64,000 nt of DNA from Arthrobacter sp. MA-N2 (lineage in GTDB: Bacteria; Actinomycetota; Actinomycetes; Actinomycetales; Micrococcaceae), in contig NZ_KI912155.1 of NCBI RefSeq assembly GCF_000517125.1, positions 3,398,034-3,462,033 of the forward strand. The letters are read 5' to 3'. The first letter of the stretch is position 1. Each line of letters opens with the position of its first letter. A program made the position numbers and the translations under genes. The notes under the pieces were generated by a model. That model had not been told where the DNA came from and did no database searches. It saw only the letters and a list, made by a program, of their open reading frames with translations. Below are positions 27,514 to 36,040 of this stretch, one piece after another.

Positions 27514-28862
27514 GCACCCACCACGTTCTGCCCGCAGACCCTGAGGACTTCACCCGAGATTCCCGCGGCAGCATCCGATGCCAGGAACGCAATGGCTTCC
27601 GCGACATCCCCGGGCCGGCCGCCTTGTTGGAGCGAATTCAGCCTGCGCGCCACCTCACGGGTAGCGAAGGGCATCCTTGCGGTCATGTCGGTTTCGATGA
27701 AACCGGGCGCGACGGCGTTGATCGATCCCCCGCGTTCTGCCAGCAAAGGTGCCGTTGCCCTGACCATGCCGATGACTCCGCCCTTGGAAGCGGCGTAATT
27801 GCTCTGCCCCCGATTTCCGGCAATGCCGCTCGTGGAAGCCACCGAAACGATCCGCGGCGACTTGCCACGCAGATCCGCGCCCAGAAGTGTTTCGTTGATT
27901 CGCAACTGCGAGGCGATGTTTACGCCTATGACGGAGTTCCACCGGCCCTCGTCCATGTTGGCGAGGAGCTTGTCCCGGGTGATGCCGGCATTGTGGATGA
28001 CAATATCGAGGCCCCCGTGGCGTTCCATGGCGTGGTCGATGATGCGCTTCCCGGCGTTCTCGACCGTGATGTCCAGCTGCAGGGCGGTGCCATGGACCTC
28101 GTTGGCGACGGAAGCCAGGTGGTCTCCCGCGGCGGGAATGTCCACCACCACAATCGTGGCACCGTCCCTATGCAAAGTCCTGGCTATGGCCGCCCCGATG
28201 CCACGGGCAGCCCCGGTGACTACGGCGACTTCCCCTGCCAAAGGTTTGTCGGCGTCGGCGGGAAGCTGACCCGCATTGTTCGTGACGGTCAAAAACTGTC
28301 CATCGACAAAGGCTGATCGCCCGGACAGGAAGAAGCGCAACGCGCCGAGTGTGCTGGGGCTGGTGGTCTGCACGCCGTCCGCAAGAAGGATGCCGTTCGC
28401 CGTGGCACCCGTCCTCAGTTCCTTTGCCACCGAACGCAGCAGCCCGTCGACGCCCTGACGGGCCGCGGCAACGGCCGGGCTGTCCGCCGACGCGGAGGTA
28501 CGGGAAATCGTGACGACCCTTGCGCCCGGGGCAAGGTCGCGGAGTGAGGGAGCCGCGGTCAGAACGGGGCCGGCAAGCTCATCGGGGTGCTCGACGGCGT
28601 CAAGTACCAGAATGATCGCCCCGAGCTTTTCCTTAGGCAGGGCCGCACGCCGAACGTCGAGGTCCCAGCCCACGAGTGCCGCAGCCAATTCATCTGTGCC
28701 GGCGGTGTCGCCGTTCCCGCTCCCCAGCAAGAGGACCGGCCCGGGAACCAGCAGGTCTCCCGCTTTGTACCGGCGGAGCACGGCGGGTCGGGGCAGCCCG
28801 AGTCTCTTGGCCAGGTCCTTGCCGAGCCCGTGACTAACGAACTGGGTGTACTTGTCGGTCAT
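27510..28862 (-). CDS. FabG4-type 3-oxoacyl-(acyl carrier protein/CoA) reductase
   Basis: A 450-residue high-molecular-weight SDR with two Rossmann-like halves. The N-terminal half (about 1-205) keeps the fold but has no NAD motif. The C-terminal half has VVTGAARGIGAA, NAG, a catalytic Ser in SVASTSG and YAASKGG. This layout and length match mycobacterial FabG4, which reduces beta-ketoacyl-CoA. The ATG at 28862 has GGAAGGGCGG about 9 nt upstream and lies 5 nt after the thiolase stop. In-frame starts further upstream fall inside the thiolase gene and were discarded. Confidence 0.92.
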   Translation of the reverse strand: MTDKYTQFVSHGLGKDLAKRLGLPRPAVLRRYKAGDLLVPGPVLLLGSGNGDTAGTDELAAALVGWDLDVRRAALPKEKLGAIILVLDAVEHPDELAGPVLTAAPSLRDLAPGARVVTISRTSASADSPAVAAARQGVDGLLRSVAKELRTGATANGILLADGVQTTSPSTLGALRFFLSGRSAFVDGQFLTVTNNAGQLPADADKPLAGEVAVVTGAARGIGAAIARTLHRDGATIVVVDIPAAGDHLASVANEVHGTALQLDITVENAGKRIIDHAMERHGGLDIVIHNAGITRDKLLANMDEGRWNSVIGVNIASQLRINETLLGADLRGKSPRIVSVASTSGIAGNRGQSNYAASKGGVIGMVRATAPLLAERGGSINAVAPGFIETDMTARMPFATREVARRLNSLQQGGRPGDVAEAIAFLASDAAAGISGEVLRVCGQNVVGA

Positions 28863-28867
28863 GCCGG

Positions 28868-30238
28868 CTACCGCCCTTCCGGAGCGGAGTAGGCCTCGAG
28901 GATCGCCACAACGCCTTGTCCCCCGGCTGCGCAGATGGAAATGAGTCCGCGGGCGGGGCGGCCGTCCACCGGGCCGTTCTCGTGGAGGATTTTCGCCAGG
29001 GACGCGACGATCCGTCCACCGGTGGCAGCAAATGGATGTCCGGCGGCGAGGGATGAACCGTTGACGTTGAGCTTGGCCCGGTCGATCTTGCCGAGAGCGC
29101 CATCCAATCCCAGACGGGTACGGCCGAATTCCTCGTCTTCCCACGCGGCGAGCGTGCTCAGGACCGTGCCGGCAAAGGCTTCGTGGATTTCGAAGAAGTC
29201 GATGTCCTCGAAGGACAGCCCGTTGCGGGCGAGGAGGCGTGGCACGGCGAAGACTGGGGCCATGAGGAGTCCGTCCTTGCCGTGGACGAAATCGACGGCG
29301 GCCGCTTCGCCGTCGACGACGACGGCAAGTTTGGGCAGGCCCCGGGCGCCGGCCCATTCCGCCGTGCCGAGGAGCACCGTGGAGGCGCCATCCGTGAGCG
29401 GAGTGGAGTTACCGGCCGTCATGGTGGCGTCCGCTCCCAGACTCTTGCCGAAAACGGGTTTGAGGGTGGCCAGCTTTTCCATGGAAGTATCGGGCCGGAG
29501 GTTCGAATCGCGGCTCAGCCCGCGGTACGGAGTCACCAAGTCATCAAAGAAGCCACGTTCGTAGGCTGCGGCGAGGTTGTGGTGGCTGCTGAAGGCAAGC
29601 TCATCCTGGGCCTCTCGGCTGATTTTCCAGTGGGCCGTGGTGAGCGCCTGGTGTTCACCCATGGACAGGCCGGTCCGTGGTTCGCCGGTATTCGGGGCAT
29701 CCGGAGCAAGGTCCTTGGGACGCAGTCGCGAAAGGACTTTGAGCCGCTCAGGCAGCGATTGGGCGCGATTGAGGTCAAGCAGGATTTCTCGGAGGCCATC
29801 GCTCACGGCAATGGGGGCATCCGATGCGGAGTCGACACCCCCGGCGATAGCCGAGTCGATCTGGCCGAGCTTGATCTTATTGGCGAGGCCTAGGACGGTT
29901 TCGAGCCCGGTGGCACATGCCTGCTGGAGATCGTAGGCGGGAGTCTCCGCGGAAAGGGCCGATCCAAGCACGGCTTCGCGGGTCAGGTTGAAGTCGCGGG
30001 AGTGTTTCAAAACAGCACCGGCTGCCACTTCACCGATCCGCTCCTCCTGGAGCCCGAAACGTGCGATCAGTCCGTCCAGCGCCGCCGTCAGCATGTCCTG
30101 GTTGGACGACTTGGTGTAAGCGCCGCCGGTGCGCGCGAAAGGGATCCGGTTGCCGCCAATCACCACGGCTTTGCGGAATGCGCCCTGTCCGTCGGAGGTT
30201 TCCTGTGGTGCGCTCGCGGAATGTGCTGCTTCAGGCAT
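28868..30238 (-). CDS. Acetyl-CoA C-acetyltransferase (FadA2-like thiolase)
   Basis: A 456-residue thiolase that cleaves or forms 3-ketoacyl-CoA. The nucleophilic Cys is in LQQACATGLE, the His in FFEIHEAFAG, and the second Cys in ICAAGGQG. NVNGSSLAAGHPFAATGGR is also family-typical. The ATG at 30238 has AAAAGGAGAA 4-6 nt upstream. It begins the minus-strand thiolase-reductase-MaoC run and faces the TetR gene across a short shared promoter region with an operator. Confidence 0.93.
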   Translation of the reverse strand: MPEAAHSASAPQETSDGQGAFRKAVVIGGNRIPFARTGGAYTKSSNQDMLTAALDGLIARFGLQEERIGEVAAGAVLKHSRDFNLTREAVLGSALSAETPAYDLQQACATGLETVLGLANKIKLGQIDSAIAGGVDSASDAPIAVSDGLREILLDLNRAQSLPERLKVLSRLRPKDLAPDAPNTGEPRTGLSMGEHQALTTAHWKISREAQDELAFSSHHNLAAAYERGFFDDLVTPYRGLSRDSNLRPDTSMEKLATLKPVFGKSLGADATMTAGNSTPLTDGASTVLLGTAEWAGARGLPKLAVVVDGEAAAVDFVHGKDGLLMAPVFAVPRLLARNGLSFEDIDFFEIHEAFAGTVLSTLAAWEDEEFGRTRLGLDGALGKIDRAKLNVNGSSLAAGHPFAATGGRIVASLAKILHENGPVDGRPARGLISICAAGGQGVVAILEAYSAPEGR

Positions 30239-30269
30239 GCGTTTCTCCTTTTGATCACATCTGGTTACT

Positions 30270-30300
30270 GATACCCAGCGTACCTGATACGCTGAGTATC
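30270..30300. promoter_or_regulatory. Likely TetR operator in the thiolase/TetR divergent promoter
   Basis: A 13-bp inverted repeat with one mismatch, GATACcCAGCGTA and TACGCTGaGTATC, has a 5-nt spacer and runs exactly up to the GTG start of the TetR gene. Its place in the 62-nt divergent gap fits autorepression plus control of the thiolase operon. Confidence 0.8.
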
Positions 30301-31017
30301 GTGAACATCCCGAGCCCATCGCTTTCCGCCCACCACGACGCCGGGACGCTACCCCCCGCAGGCGGCGAGGCTCCCGCCGTCGACGGCCGTGCCGCCCGCT
30401 GGCAGAGCCACCGCGAAGAACGCCGCCGCGAGCTCATCAAAGCCGCCCGCAAGGCTGTCCACACATTGGGCAGCGACGCCTCGATGGAAGACATCGCCGC
30501 CGCCGCTAGCACCTCCAAGTCTGTGTACTACCGGTATTTCGGGGACAAAGCAGGCCTGCAACAGGCCATGGGTGAAATAGTGCTTGGACAAATGCAACGG
30601 CGGATGAAGGAAGCAGCCGAAAGCGCGCAGACTCCGCGAGAAGGATTGTTCGCCATGGTCTCGGCATACCTCCAAATGGCCGAATCCAGCCCCAACGTCT
30701 ACGCGTTCATCACCCGACTCTCCCCCGGAGAACCTTCGGCGCAGGACGCTATTGCCGCATCCGGCGCCTTGGGCCACTTCTTCGAATCGATCAGCGCCAT
30801 GATCGCCCAACCCATGCGGGAACACCTCGGAGCTGAAAAAGAAGCCCTGATCGATTACTGGCCCGCTGCCGCTATCGGGCTCGTCCGCAATGCAGGCGAA
30901 AAATGGCTCTCCAGCCCTCCCTCCCCCACGAAGCCCGAACAGCAAACCATGGCGGCCCGGATCACGGACTGGCTGTGTGTGGGAATCGCCGCGGAACTCA
31001 AGACCAACTCCCGCTGA
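30301..31017 (+). CDS. TetR/AcrR family transcriptional regulator
   Basis: A 238-residue repressor. A 45-residue disordered lead precedes the helix-turn-helix SMEDIAAAASTSKSVYYRYFGDK, with recognition-helix residues STSKSVYYRYF. The all-helical ligand-binding domain follows. The ligand is probably an acyl-CoA, given the neighbouring beta-oxidation genes, but this is inference. The GTG at 30301 has no ribosome site because the operator abuts it, so the transcript may be leaderless. Confidence 0.9.
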   Translation: MNIPSPSLSAHHDAGTLPPAGGEAPAVDGRAARWQSHREERRRELIKAARKAVHTLGSDASMEDIAAAASTSKSVYYRYFGDKAGLQQAMGEIVLGQMQRRMKEAAESAQTPREGLFAMVSAYLQMAESSPNVYAFITRLSPGEPSAQDAIAASGALGHFFESISAMIAQPMREHLGAEKEALIDYWPAAAIGLVRNAGEKWLSSPPSPTKPEQQTMAARITDWLCVGIAAELKTNSR

Positions 31018-31065
31018 ATATCAGCAATGACACATCAGTTGTTCGGAACCAAAGAAGGAATCACC

Positions 31066-33171
31066 ATGACTGAAGTAGTGGACCGCACCTCCTCCAGCCG
31101 GGAAGCTGCCGCAACGGCCGCCGCGCCCCTTGTTGACGTAACGGCACTTGGCGAATTGCTGCTGGGCAAGTGGGCCCACATCAGGCGCACCGCGCGCGAC
31201 GTCGCCGGCCGCCCCGAGGTACACAAGATCGAAGGCCTGACGCATAGCGAACATCGAAAGCGTGTGTTCGGGCAGCTCAAGTACCTCGTGGAAAACAACG
31301 CTGTGCACCGGGCTTTCCCCGCAAGCCTGGGGGGCTCGGATGACCACGGCGGCAACATCGCAGGCTTCGAGGAACTCGTCACCGCCGATCCTTCACTCCA
31401 AATCAAAGCCGGCGTCCAGTGGGGGCTCTTCGGTTCGGCCGTCATGCACCTCGGCACGGAAGAACACCAGGAACGATGGCTGCCCGGAATCATGAACCTC
31501 GAGATCCCCGGTTGCTTTGCCATGACCGAAACCGGCCATGGCTCCGATGTCGCCAGCATCGCCACCACGGCAAGCTATGACGAGGCCACTCAGGAGTTCG
31601 TCATCAACACGCCGTTCCGTGCCGCATGGAAGGACTACATCGGCAACGCAGCTGTGGATGGCCTCGCCGCCGTCGTGTTCGCCCAATTGGTGACCCGCAA
31701 CGTCAACCACGGCGTGCACGCGTTCTATGTCCAGCTGAGAGACCCGGACACGAAAGAGTTCCTGCCCGGCATCGGCGGTGAGGACGACGGCCTCAAAGGT
31801 GGCCTCAACGGCATCGACAATGGCCGCCTGCACTTCAGCGATGTCCGGGTACCGCGCACACACCTGCTCAACCGCTACGGCAATGTATCCCCCGAAGGCG
31901 AGTACACCTCCCCGATTGCCAGCCCGGGACGGCGCTTCTTTACGATGCTCGGCACCCTGGTGCAGGGGCGTGTCTCCCTCGACGGCGCTGCAGTGGCTGC
32001 GAGCAAGGTTGCCCTGACCACAGCCATCCGTTACGCCACCGAACGGCGGCAGTTCAACGCGGCCTCCCCCACCGACGAAGAAGTCCTGCTGGACTACCAG
32101 CGGCATCAACGCCGGCTGTTCACCCGGCTGGCCACCACCTTTGCGACGAGCTTCGCACACGAGCAGCTGCTCGAGAAGTTCGACGACGTCTTCTCCGGCC
32201 GGCACGACACCGATGCCGACCGCCAAGACCTCGAGACCCTTGCAGCAGCCCTCAAGCCCATGAGCACCTGGCATGCCCTCGACACGCTCCAGGAGTGCCG
32301 CGAGGCATGTGGCGGCGCAGGGTTCCTCAGTGAAAACCGCTTTGCCTCGCTGCGCGCGGACCTGGATGTATACGCCACTTTCGAGGGCGACAACACCGTG
32401 CTTCTCCAGCTCGTCGCAAAACGGCTGCTGGCAGATTATGCCAAGGAGTTCCGCAACGTGGACTTTGGCGTGTTGGCCCGCTTCGTGGTTGCCCAAGCCA
32501 CTGATGTGGCCTTCCACCGCACCGGGCTACGGCAAGTGGCGCAGTTCGTGGCAGACACAGGATCCGTCCAGAAGGCAGCGCTGGCCCTACGCGATGAAGA
32601 AGGCCAACGCACACTGCTGACCGATCGTGTCCAATCCATGGTCGCGGAGATCGGCTCGGCACTCAAGGGCGCGAACAAGCTTCCCCAGCACCAGGCCGCG
32701 GCATTGTTCAACCAACATCAGGACGAGCTGATAGATGCCGCCCAGGCACACGCCGAACTCCTGCAATGGGAAGCGTTCACCGAAGCCCTCGGCAAGGTCA
32801 CGGATCCGGGCACCCGCCAGGTCCTGACATGGCTTCGCGATCTCTTTGGCCTCTCGCTCATCGAAAAGCACCTGTCCTGGTACCTCATGAACGGTCGCCT
32901 CTCCATGCAACGCGGGCGCACCGTGGGTGCCTACATCAACAGGCTGCTCCTCAAGATCCGTCCCCACGCACTCGACCTGGTCGATTCCTTCGGCTACGGC
33001 CCTGAACACTTGCGGGCGGCCATTGCGTTCGGAGCCGAGAAAGAGCGCCAAGACGAAGCCCGCGGCTACTTCCAGGCACAGCGGGCGAGCGGCAAGGCGC
33101 CCTCGGATGAGAAGACCTTGCTCGCTTCGAAGGGGAAGAAGTCTTCGCCGTCGTCGTTTCGCCCCAAGTGA
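31066..33171 (+). CDS. Acyl-CoA oxidase/dehydrogenase-like flavoprotein
   Basis: A 701-residue protein, much longer than ordinary acyl-CoA dehydrogenases (about 380-400). The first 400 residues carry the FAD-binding core (PGCFAMTETGHGSDVASI, FINTPFR-type beta domain, GRVSLDGAAVAASKVALT, ACGGAGFLSENRF). The last 250 form a second helical domain, as in peroxisomal acyl-CoA oxidases. It may therefore pass electrons to oxygen, though a dehydrogenase role is possible. The ATG at 31066 has AAGGAA about 7 nt upstream. It is the second gene after the TetR regulator. Confidence 0.87.
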   Translation: MTEVVDRTSSSREAAATAAAPLVDVTALGELLLGKWAHIRRTARDVAGRPEVHKIEGLTHSEHRKRVFGQLKYLVENNAVHRAFPASLGGSDDHGGNIAGFEELVTADPSLQIKAGVQWGLFGSAVMHLGTEEHQERWLPGIMNLEIPGCFAMTETGHGSDVASIATTASYDEATQEFVINTPFRAAWKDYIGNAAVDGLAAVVFAQLVTRNVNHGVHAFYVQLRDPDTKEFLPGIGGEDDGLKGGLNGIDNGRLHFSDVRVPRTHLLNRYGNVSPEGEYTSPIASPGRRFFTMLGTLVQGRVSLDGAAVAASKVALTTAIRYATERRQFNAASPTDEEVLLDYQRHQRRLFTRLATTFATSFAHEQLLEKFDDVFSGRHDTDADRQDLETLAAALKPMSTWHALDTLQECREACGGAGFLSENRFASLRADLDVYATFEGDNTVLLQLVAKRLLADYAKEFRNVDFGVLARFVVAQATDVAFHRTGLRQVAQFVADTGSVQKAALALRDEEGQRTLLTDRVQSMVAEIGSALKGANKLPQHQAAALFNQHQDELIDAAQAHAELLQWEAFTEALGKVTDPGTRQVLTWLRDLFGLSLIEKHLSWYLMNGRLSMQRGRTVGAYINRLLLKIRPHALDLVDSFGYGPEHLRAAIAFGAEKERQDEARGYFQAQRASGKAPSDEKTLLASKGKKSSPSSFRPK

Positions 33172-33219
33172 CTCGCAGTTGTTGTCGTTCTGGGGGCCCA
33201 GAACGACAACAACTGCGAG
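33172..33219. terminator. Perfect 23-bp hairpin between convergent genes
   Basis: Arms 33172-33194 and 33197-33219 are perfectly complementary with only GG between them. The hairpin begins at the base after the acyl-CoA oxidase stop and lies 24 nt from the glgA stop, so it could end transcription from both sides. The arms are not simple GC repeats (ctcgcagttgttgtcgttct begins the left arm). Confidence 0.8.
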
Positions 33220-33243
33220 CTAGTTGGGCTCCTGGGTTAAAGG

Positions 33244-34443
33244 CTAGGGGGCGAGGACCGAGCGGTAGACCTCAAGTGTCGTTTCCGTGATCGATTCCCA
33301 AGAGAAGTGCTGCTCCGCCCGAACCCGGCCCGCAGCGCCCATGACCTTGGCCCGCGCGGGATCGGACACAACCTCATTGAGTGCGGCAGCAAAGTCTGCG
33401 ACGAACTTCTCGGGATCCAACGGCGTTCCAGTACCATCCGTGACCTGCTCCAGCTCCACGAGCAAGCCTGTTTCACCGTGCTGGACCACTTCGGGGATAC
33501 CTCCCGTGGCACTCGCCACCACGGCTGCACCACACGCCATGGCCTCGAGGTTGACGATGCCGAGGGGCTCGTAGATCGACGGGCAAGCGAAGGCGGTCGC
33601 GTGGCTGAGGACCTGGATGAGCTCATGGCGGGGAAGCATGCGTTCGATTAGCAGCACACCCTCGCGCTTGCCCTGAAGTTCCTCGATCAGCCGGGCCGTC
33701 TCCGCGGCAAGTTCCGGGGTGTCCGCTGCCCCGAGGCAGAGGACAAGCTGAACGTCTTCCGGCAAGCTTGCGGCCGCTTTCAGAAGATAGGGCACGCCCT
33801 TCTGTCGCGTATTGCGCCCCACGAACACCACGCTGGGCTTGGCCGGGTCCATACCGAGGGCGCGAATTGCGTCCTCGCCGTTGTCCGGCTGCCACATGTC
33901 GACGTCGATGCCGTTGTGGACCACACGGACCTTGGCCGGGTCCACGTTCGGATAGCTGCGCAGGATGTCCTGCCGCATGCCCTCCGAGACGGCGATGATG
34001 GCTGCCGCTGCCTCGTACGCAGTCTTTTCAACCCACGAAGACAGAGCGTAGCCACCGCCCAACTGCTCAGCTTTCCACGGCCTCAGGGGCTCCAGGCTAT
34101 GGGCGCTGAGGACATGGGGGATGCCATGCAGCAGCGACGCCAGGTGGCCCGCCATGTTGGCATACCAAGTATGGGAGTGGACCAAGTCCGCTCCGGCGAT
34201 GTCCGGCACGATACGCAAATCCACCCCGAGCGTTTGAAGGGCGGCATTGGCCTCGCTCAGATCTTCCGGTGTGGAATACGACGTCACCGTTGCTCCATGG
34301 AAGTCCGCATCACGGGGCGCCCCAAAGGCGCGCACCTGCAGATCCACGTGCTTGGCCAAGACGCGGCTGAGCTCGGCAACATGCACACCGGCCCCGCCAT
34401 AGATTTCGGGTGGAAACTCTTTAGTCACAATGTCTACGCGCAC
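33244..34443 (-). CDS. glgA: Glycogen synthase / GT4 glucosyltransferase GlgA (GlgM-type)
   Basis: A 399-residue GT4 glycosyltransferase with two Rossmann domains. It has KEFPPEIYGGAGVHVAEL at the N-terminus for the acceptor side, VFVGRNTRQKG, and the nucleotide-sugar signature SIYEPLGIVNLEAMACGAAV. The actinobacterial form (Rv1212c) was first called GlgA and later shown to make maltose-1-phosphate from ADP-glucose (GlgM), so either activity may apply. It is divergent from glgC across 104 nt, the same pairing as Rv1212c-Rv1213. Confidence 0.92.
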   Translation of the reverse strand: MRVDIVTKEFPPEIYGGAGVHVAELSRVLAKHVDLQVRAFGAPRDADFHGATVTSYSTPEDLSEANAALQTLGVDLRIVPDIAGADLVHSHTWYANMAGHLASLLHGIPHVLSAHSLEPLRPWKAEQLGGGYALSSWVEKTAYEAAAAIIAVSEGMRQDILRSYPNVDPAKVRVVHNGIDVDMWQPDNGEDAIRALGMDPAKPSVVFVGRNTRQKGVPYLLKAAASLPEDVQLVLCLGAADTPELAAETARLIEELQGKREGVLLIERMLPRHELIQVLSHATAFACPSIYEPLGIVNLEAMACGAAVVASATGGIPEVVQHGETGLLVELEQVTDGTGTPLDPEKFVADFAAALNEVVSDPARAKVMGAAGRVRAEQHFSWESITETTLEVYRSVLAP

Positions 34444-34547
34444 GCTACCTAACGTAGTCCTTCCCGAGTATGTGTTCTAGTGTGAAAGGGTCCGGCAACC
34501 CGGGCTTTTTACGGGGGCTACAAAGACGTACAGGGAGAGCAAACACC

Positions 34548-35930
34548 ATGGCGTTGAAGAAAGTATTGTCAATTGTGTTGGCTGGCGGCGAGGGAAACCG
34601 CCTCATGCCATTGACGGCAGACAGGGCAAAACCTGCGGTGCCGTTTGCGGGAGGCTATCGACTGATCGATTTCGCTCTCTCGAATCTGGTCAATTCCGGG
34701 TACCTGCAGATCGTCGTATTGACCCAATACAAGTCGCACAGTCTTGACCGCCACATTTCCGAGACCTGGCGAATGTCCACCCAGCTGGGCAGATACGTCG
34801 CTTCCGTTCCCGCGCAGCAGCGCGTTGGCAAGAGCTGGTTCCTAGGCAGCGCAAACGCAATCTACCAGTCCCTGAACCTGATTCACGACGCCAATCCCGA
34901 CATCGTGGTGGTAGTCGGAGCCGACCACGTCTACCGCATGGACTTCCAGCAGATGGTCCAGCAGCACGTAGCCAGCGGGGCCAAGGCCACGGTCGCAGCG
35001 GTCCGCCAGCCCCTCAACATGGCCAACCAGTTCGGTGTGATCGAGGTAGACAAGAACGATCCCCAGAAGATCTCGGCATTCGTCGAAAAGCCCGCTGAAA
35101 CGGAAGGCCTCGCAGCCGACCCCACGCAGTTCCTTGCCTCCATGGGCAACTACGTTTTTAATGCCGACGCCCTGGTGGAAGCCCTTCGCATCGATGCGGA
35201 GCGTCTGGATACCAAACACGACATGGGCGGAGACATCATCCCCTACTTCGTGTCCCAAGGAGAGGCCGGGGTCTACGACTTCACCCTCAACGACATTCCC
35301 GGATCCACCGAACGGGACCGCACCTACTGGCGCGATGTAGGTACGATCGATTCGTTCTATGACGCCCACATGGACTTGATTTCGCCCGTCCCCGTCTTCA
35401 ACCTGTACAACTCGGAATGGCCCATCTACACACGGCAGAGCATTTCACCGCCCGCCAAATTCGTCCGCGGCGACAACAACACGGTCGGCACGGCCCTGGA
35501 TTCCATCGTGGCCAGCGGCTCGGTGATCTCCGGAGGAATCGTTGAAGGGTCCGTCCTCTCCAACGACGTCTACGTGGGAACGGCCAGCAGGATCCAGGAC
35601 TCGGTACTGATGGACAAGGTACGCGTCGGTGGCGGCGCCGTGGTGAAGCGCGCAATCATCGACAAGAACGTGAAGATCCCCGCCGGGGCAACCATCGGTT
35701 TGGACGCTGATCTCGACCGTGCACGCGGCTTCAAGGTCACCGAATCCGGAATCACGGTACTCGCCAAGGACCAGGTGGTACCGGAGCCTGACGCTTCAGA
35801 GCTTGCCTTGGCGGCCGAATACCGGCGCTCCGTACCGGAAGCAATCAAAGCTGCCACGGAGAAGTTCCCCGATATCCGGGATTCCGCAGAGCAGGTCACC
35901 AAAATCCAGGCTTCCTCGGTTGAGGTCTAG
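34548..35930 (+). CDS. glgC: Glucose-1-phosphate adenylyltransferase GlgC
   Basis: A 460-residue ADP-glucose pyrophosphorylase. The nucleotidyltransferase signature [20 protein letters not shown] is at the N-terminus, with [10 protein letters not shown] as the metal site and FVEKP as the sugar-phosphate site. A left-handed beta-helix domain follows (VIDKN-type repeats around [16 protein letters not shown]). The C-terminal 45 residues extend beyond the usual enzyme. The ATG at 34548 has GGGAGA 8-10 nt upstream. Confidence 0.96.
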   Translation: MALKKVLSIVLAGGEGNRLMPLTADRAKPAVPFAGGYRLIDFALSNLVNSGYLQIVVLTQYKSHSLDRHISETWRMSTQLGRYVASVPAQQRVGKSWFLGSANAIYQSLNLIHDANPDIVVVVGADHVYRMDFQQMVQQHVASGAKATVAAVRQPLNMANQFGVIEVDKNDPQKISAFVEKPAETEGLAADPTQFLASMGNYVFNADALVEALRIDAERLDTKHDMGGDIIPYFVSQGEAGVYDFTLNDIPGSTERDRTYWRDVGTIDSFYDAHMDLISPVPVFNLYNSEWPIYTRQSISPPAKFVRGDNNTVGTALDSIVASGSVISGGIVEGSVLSNDVYVGTASRIQDSVLMDKVRVGGGAVVKRAIIDKNVKIPAGATIGLDADLDRARGFKVTESGITVLAKDQVVPEPDASELALAAEYRRSVPEAIKAATEKFPDIRDSAEQVTKIQASSVEV

Positions 35931-35961
35931 CGAGGAACCCAGGAGTTAGAACAGCGCCCGG

Positions 35962-36016
35962 CCTCCCCGGCGACAGCAGGCGCGTCCAGCCGCCGTCGCC
36001 GAGGAGGCTTTGTTCT
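35962..36016 (+). terminator. Terminator after glgC
   Basis: A 13-bp stem with one mismatch (35962-35974 with 35995-36007) is followed by CTTTGTTCT. It lies 31 nt after the glgC stop and 24 nt before the next start, insulating the two genes. Confidence 0.75.
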
Positions 36017-36040
36017 GCCCGACACTGTAAAATTGAGCCA

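Noticed and set aside
28863..29357. N-terminal extension of the FabG4-type gene into the thiolase gene
   Set aside because: The extra 165 residues are the thiolase sequence in another frame; the ATG at 28862 has a ribosome site and matches the family.
31393..32517. 374-codon minus-strand open frame
   Set aside because: It is antisense to the acyl-CoA oxidase-like gene and has no supporting motif.
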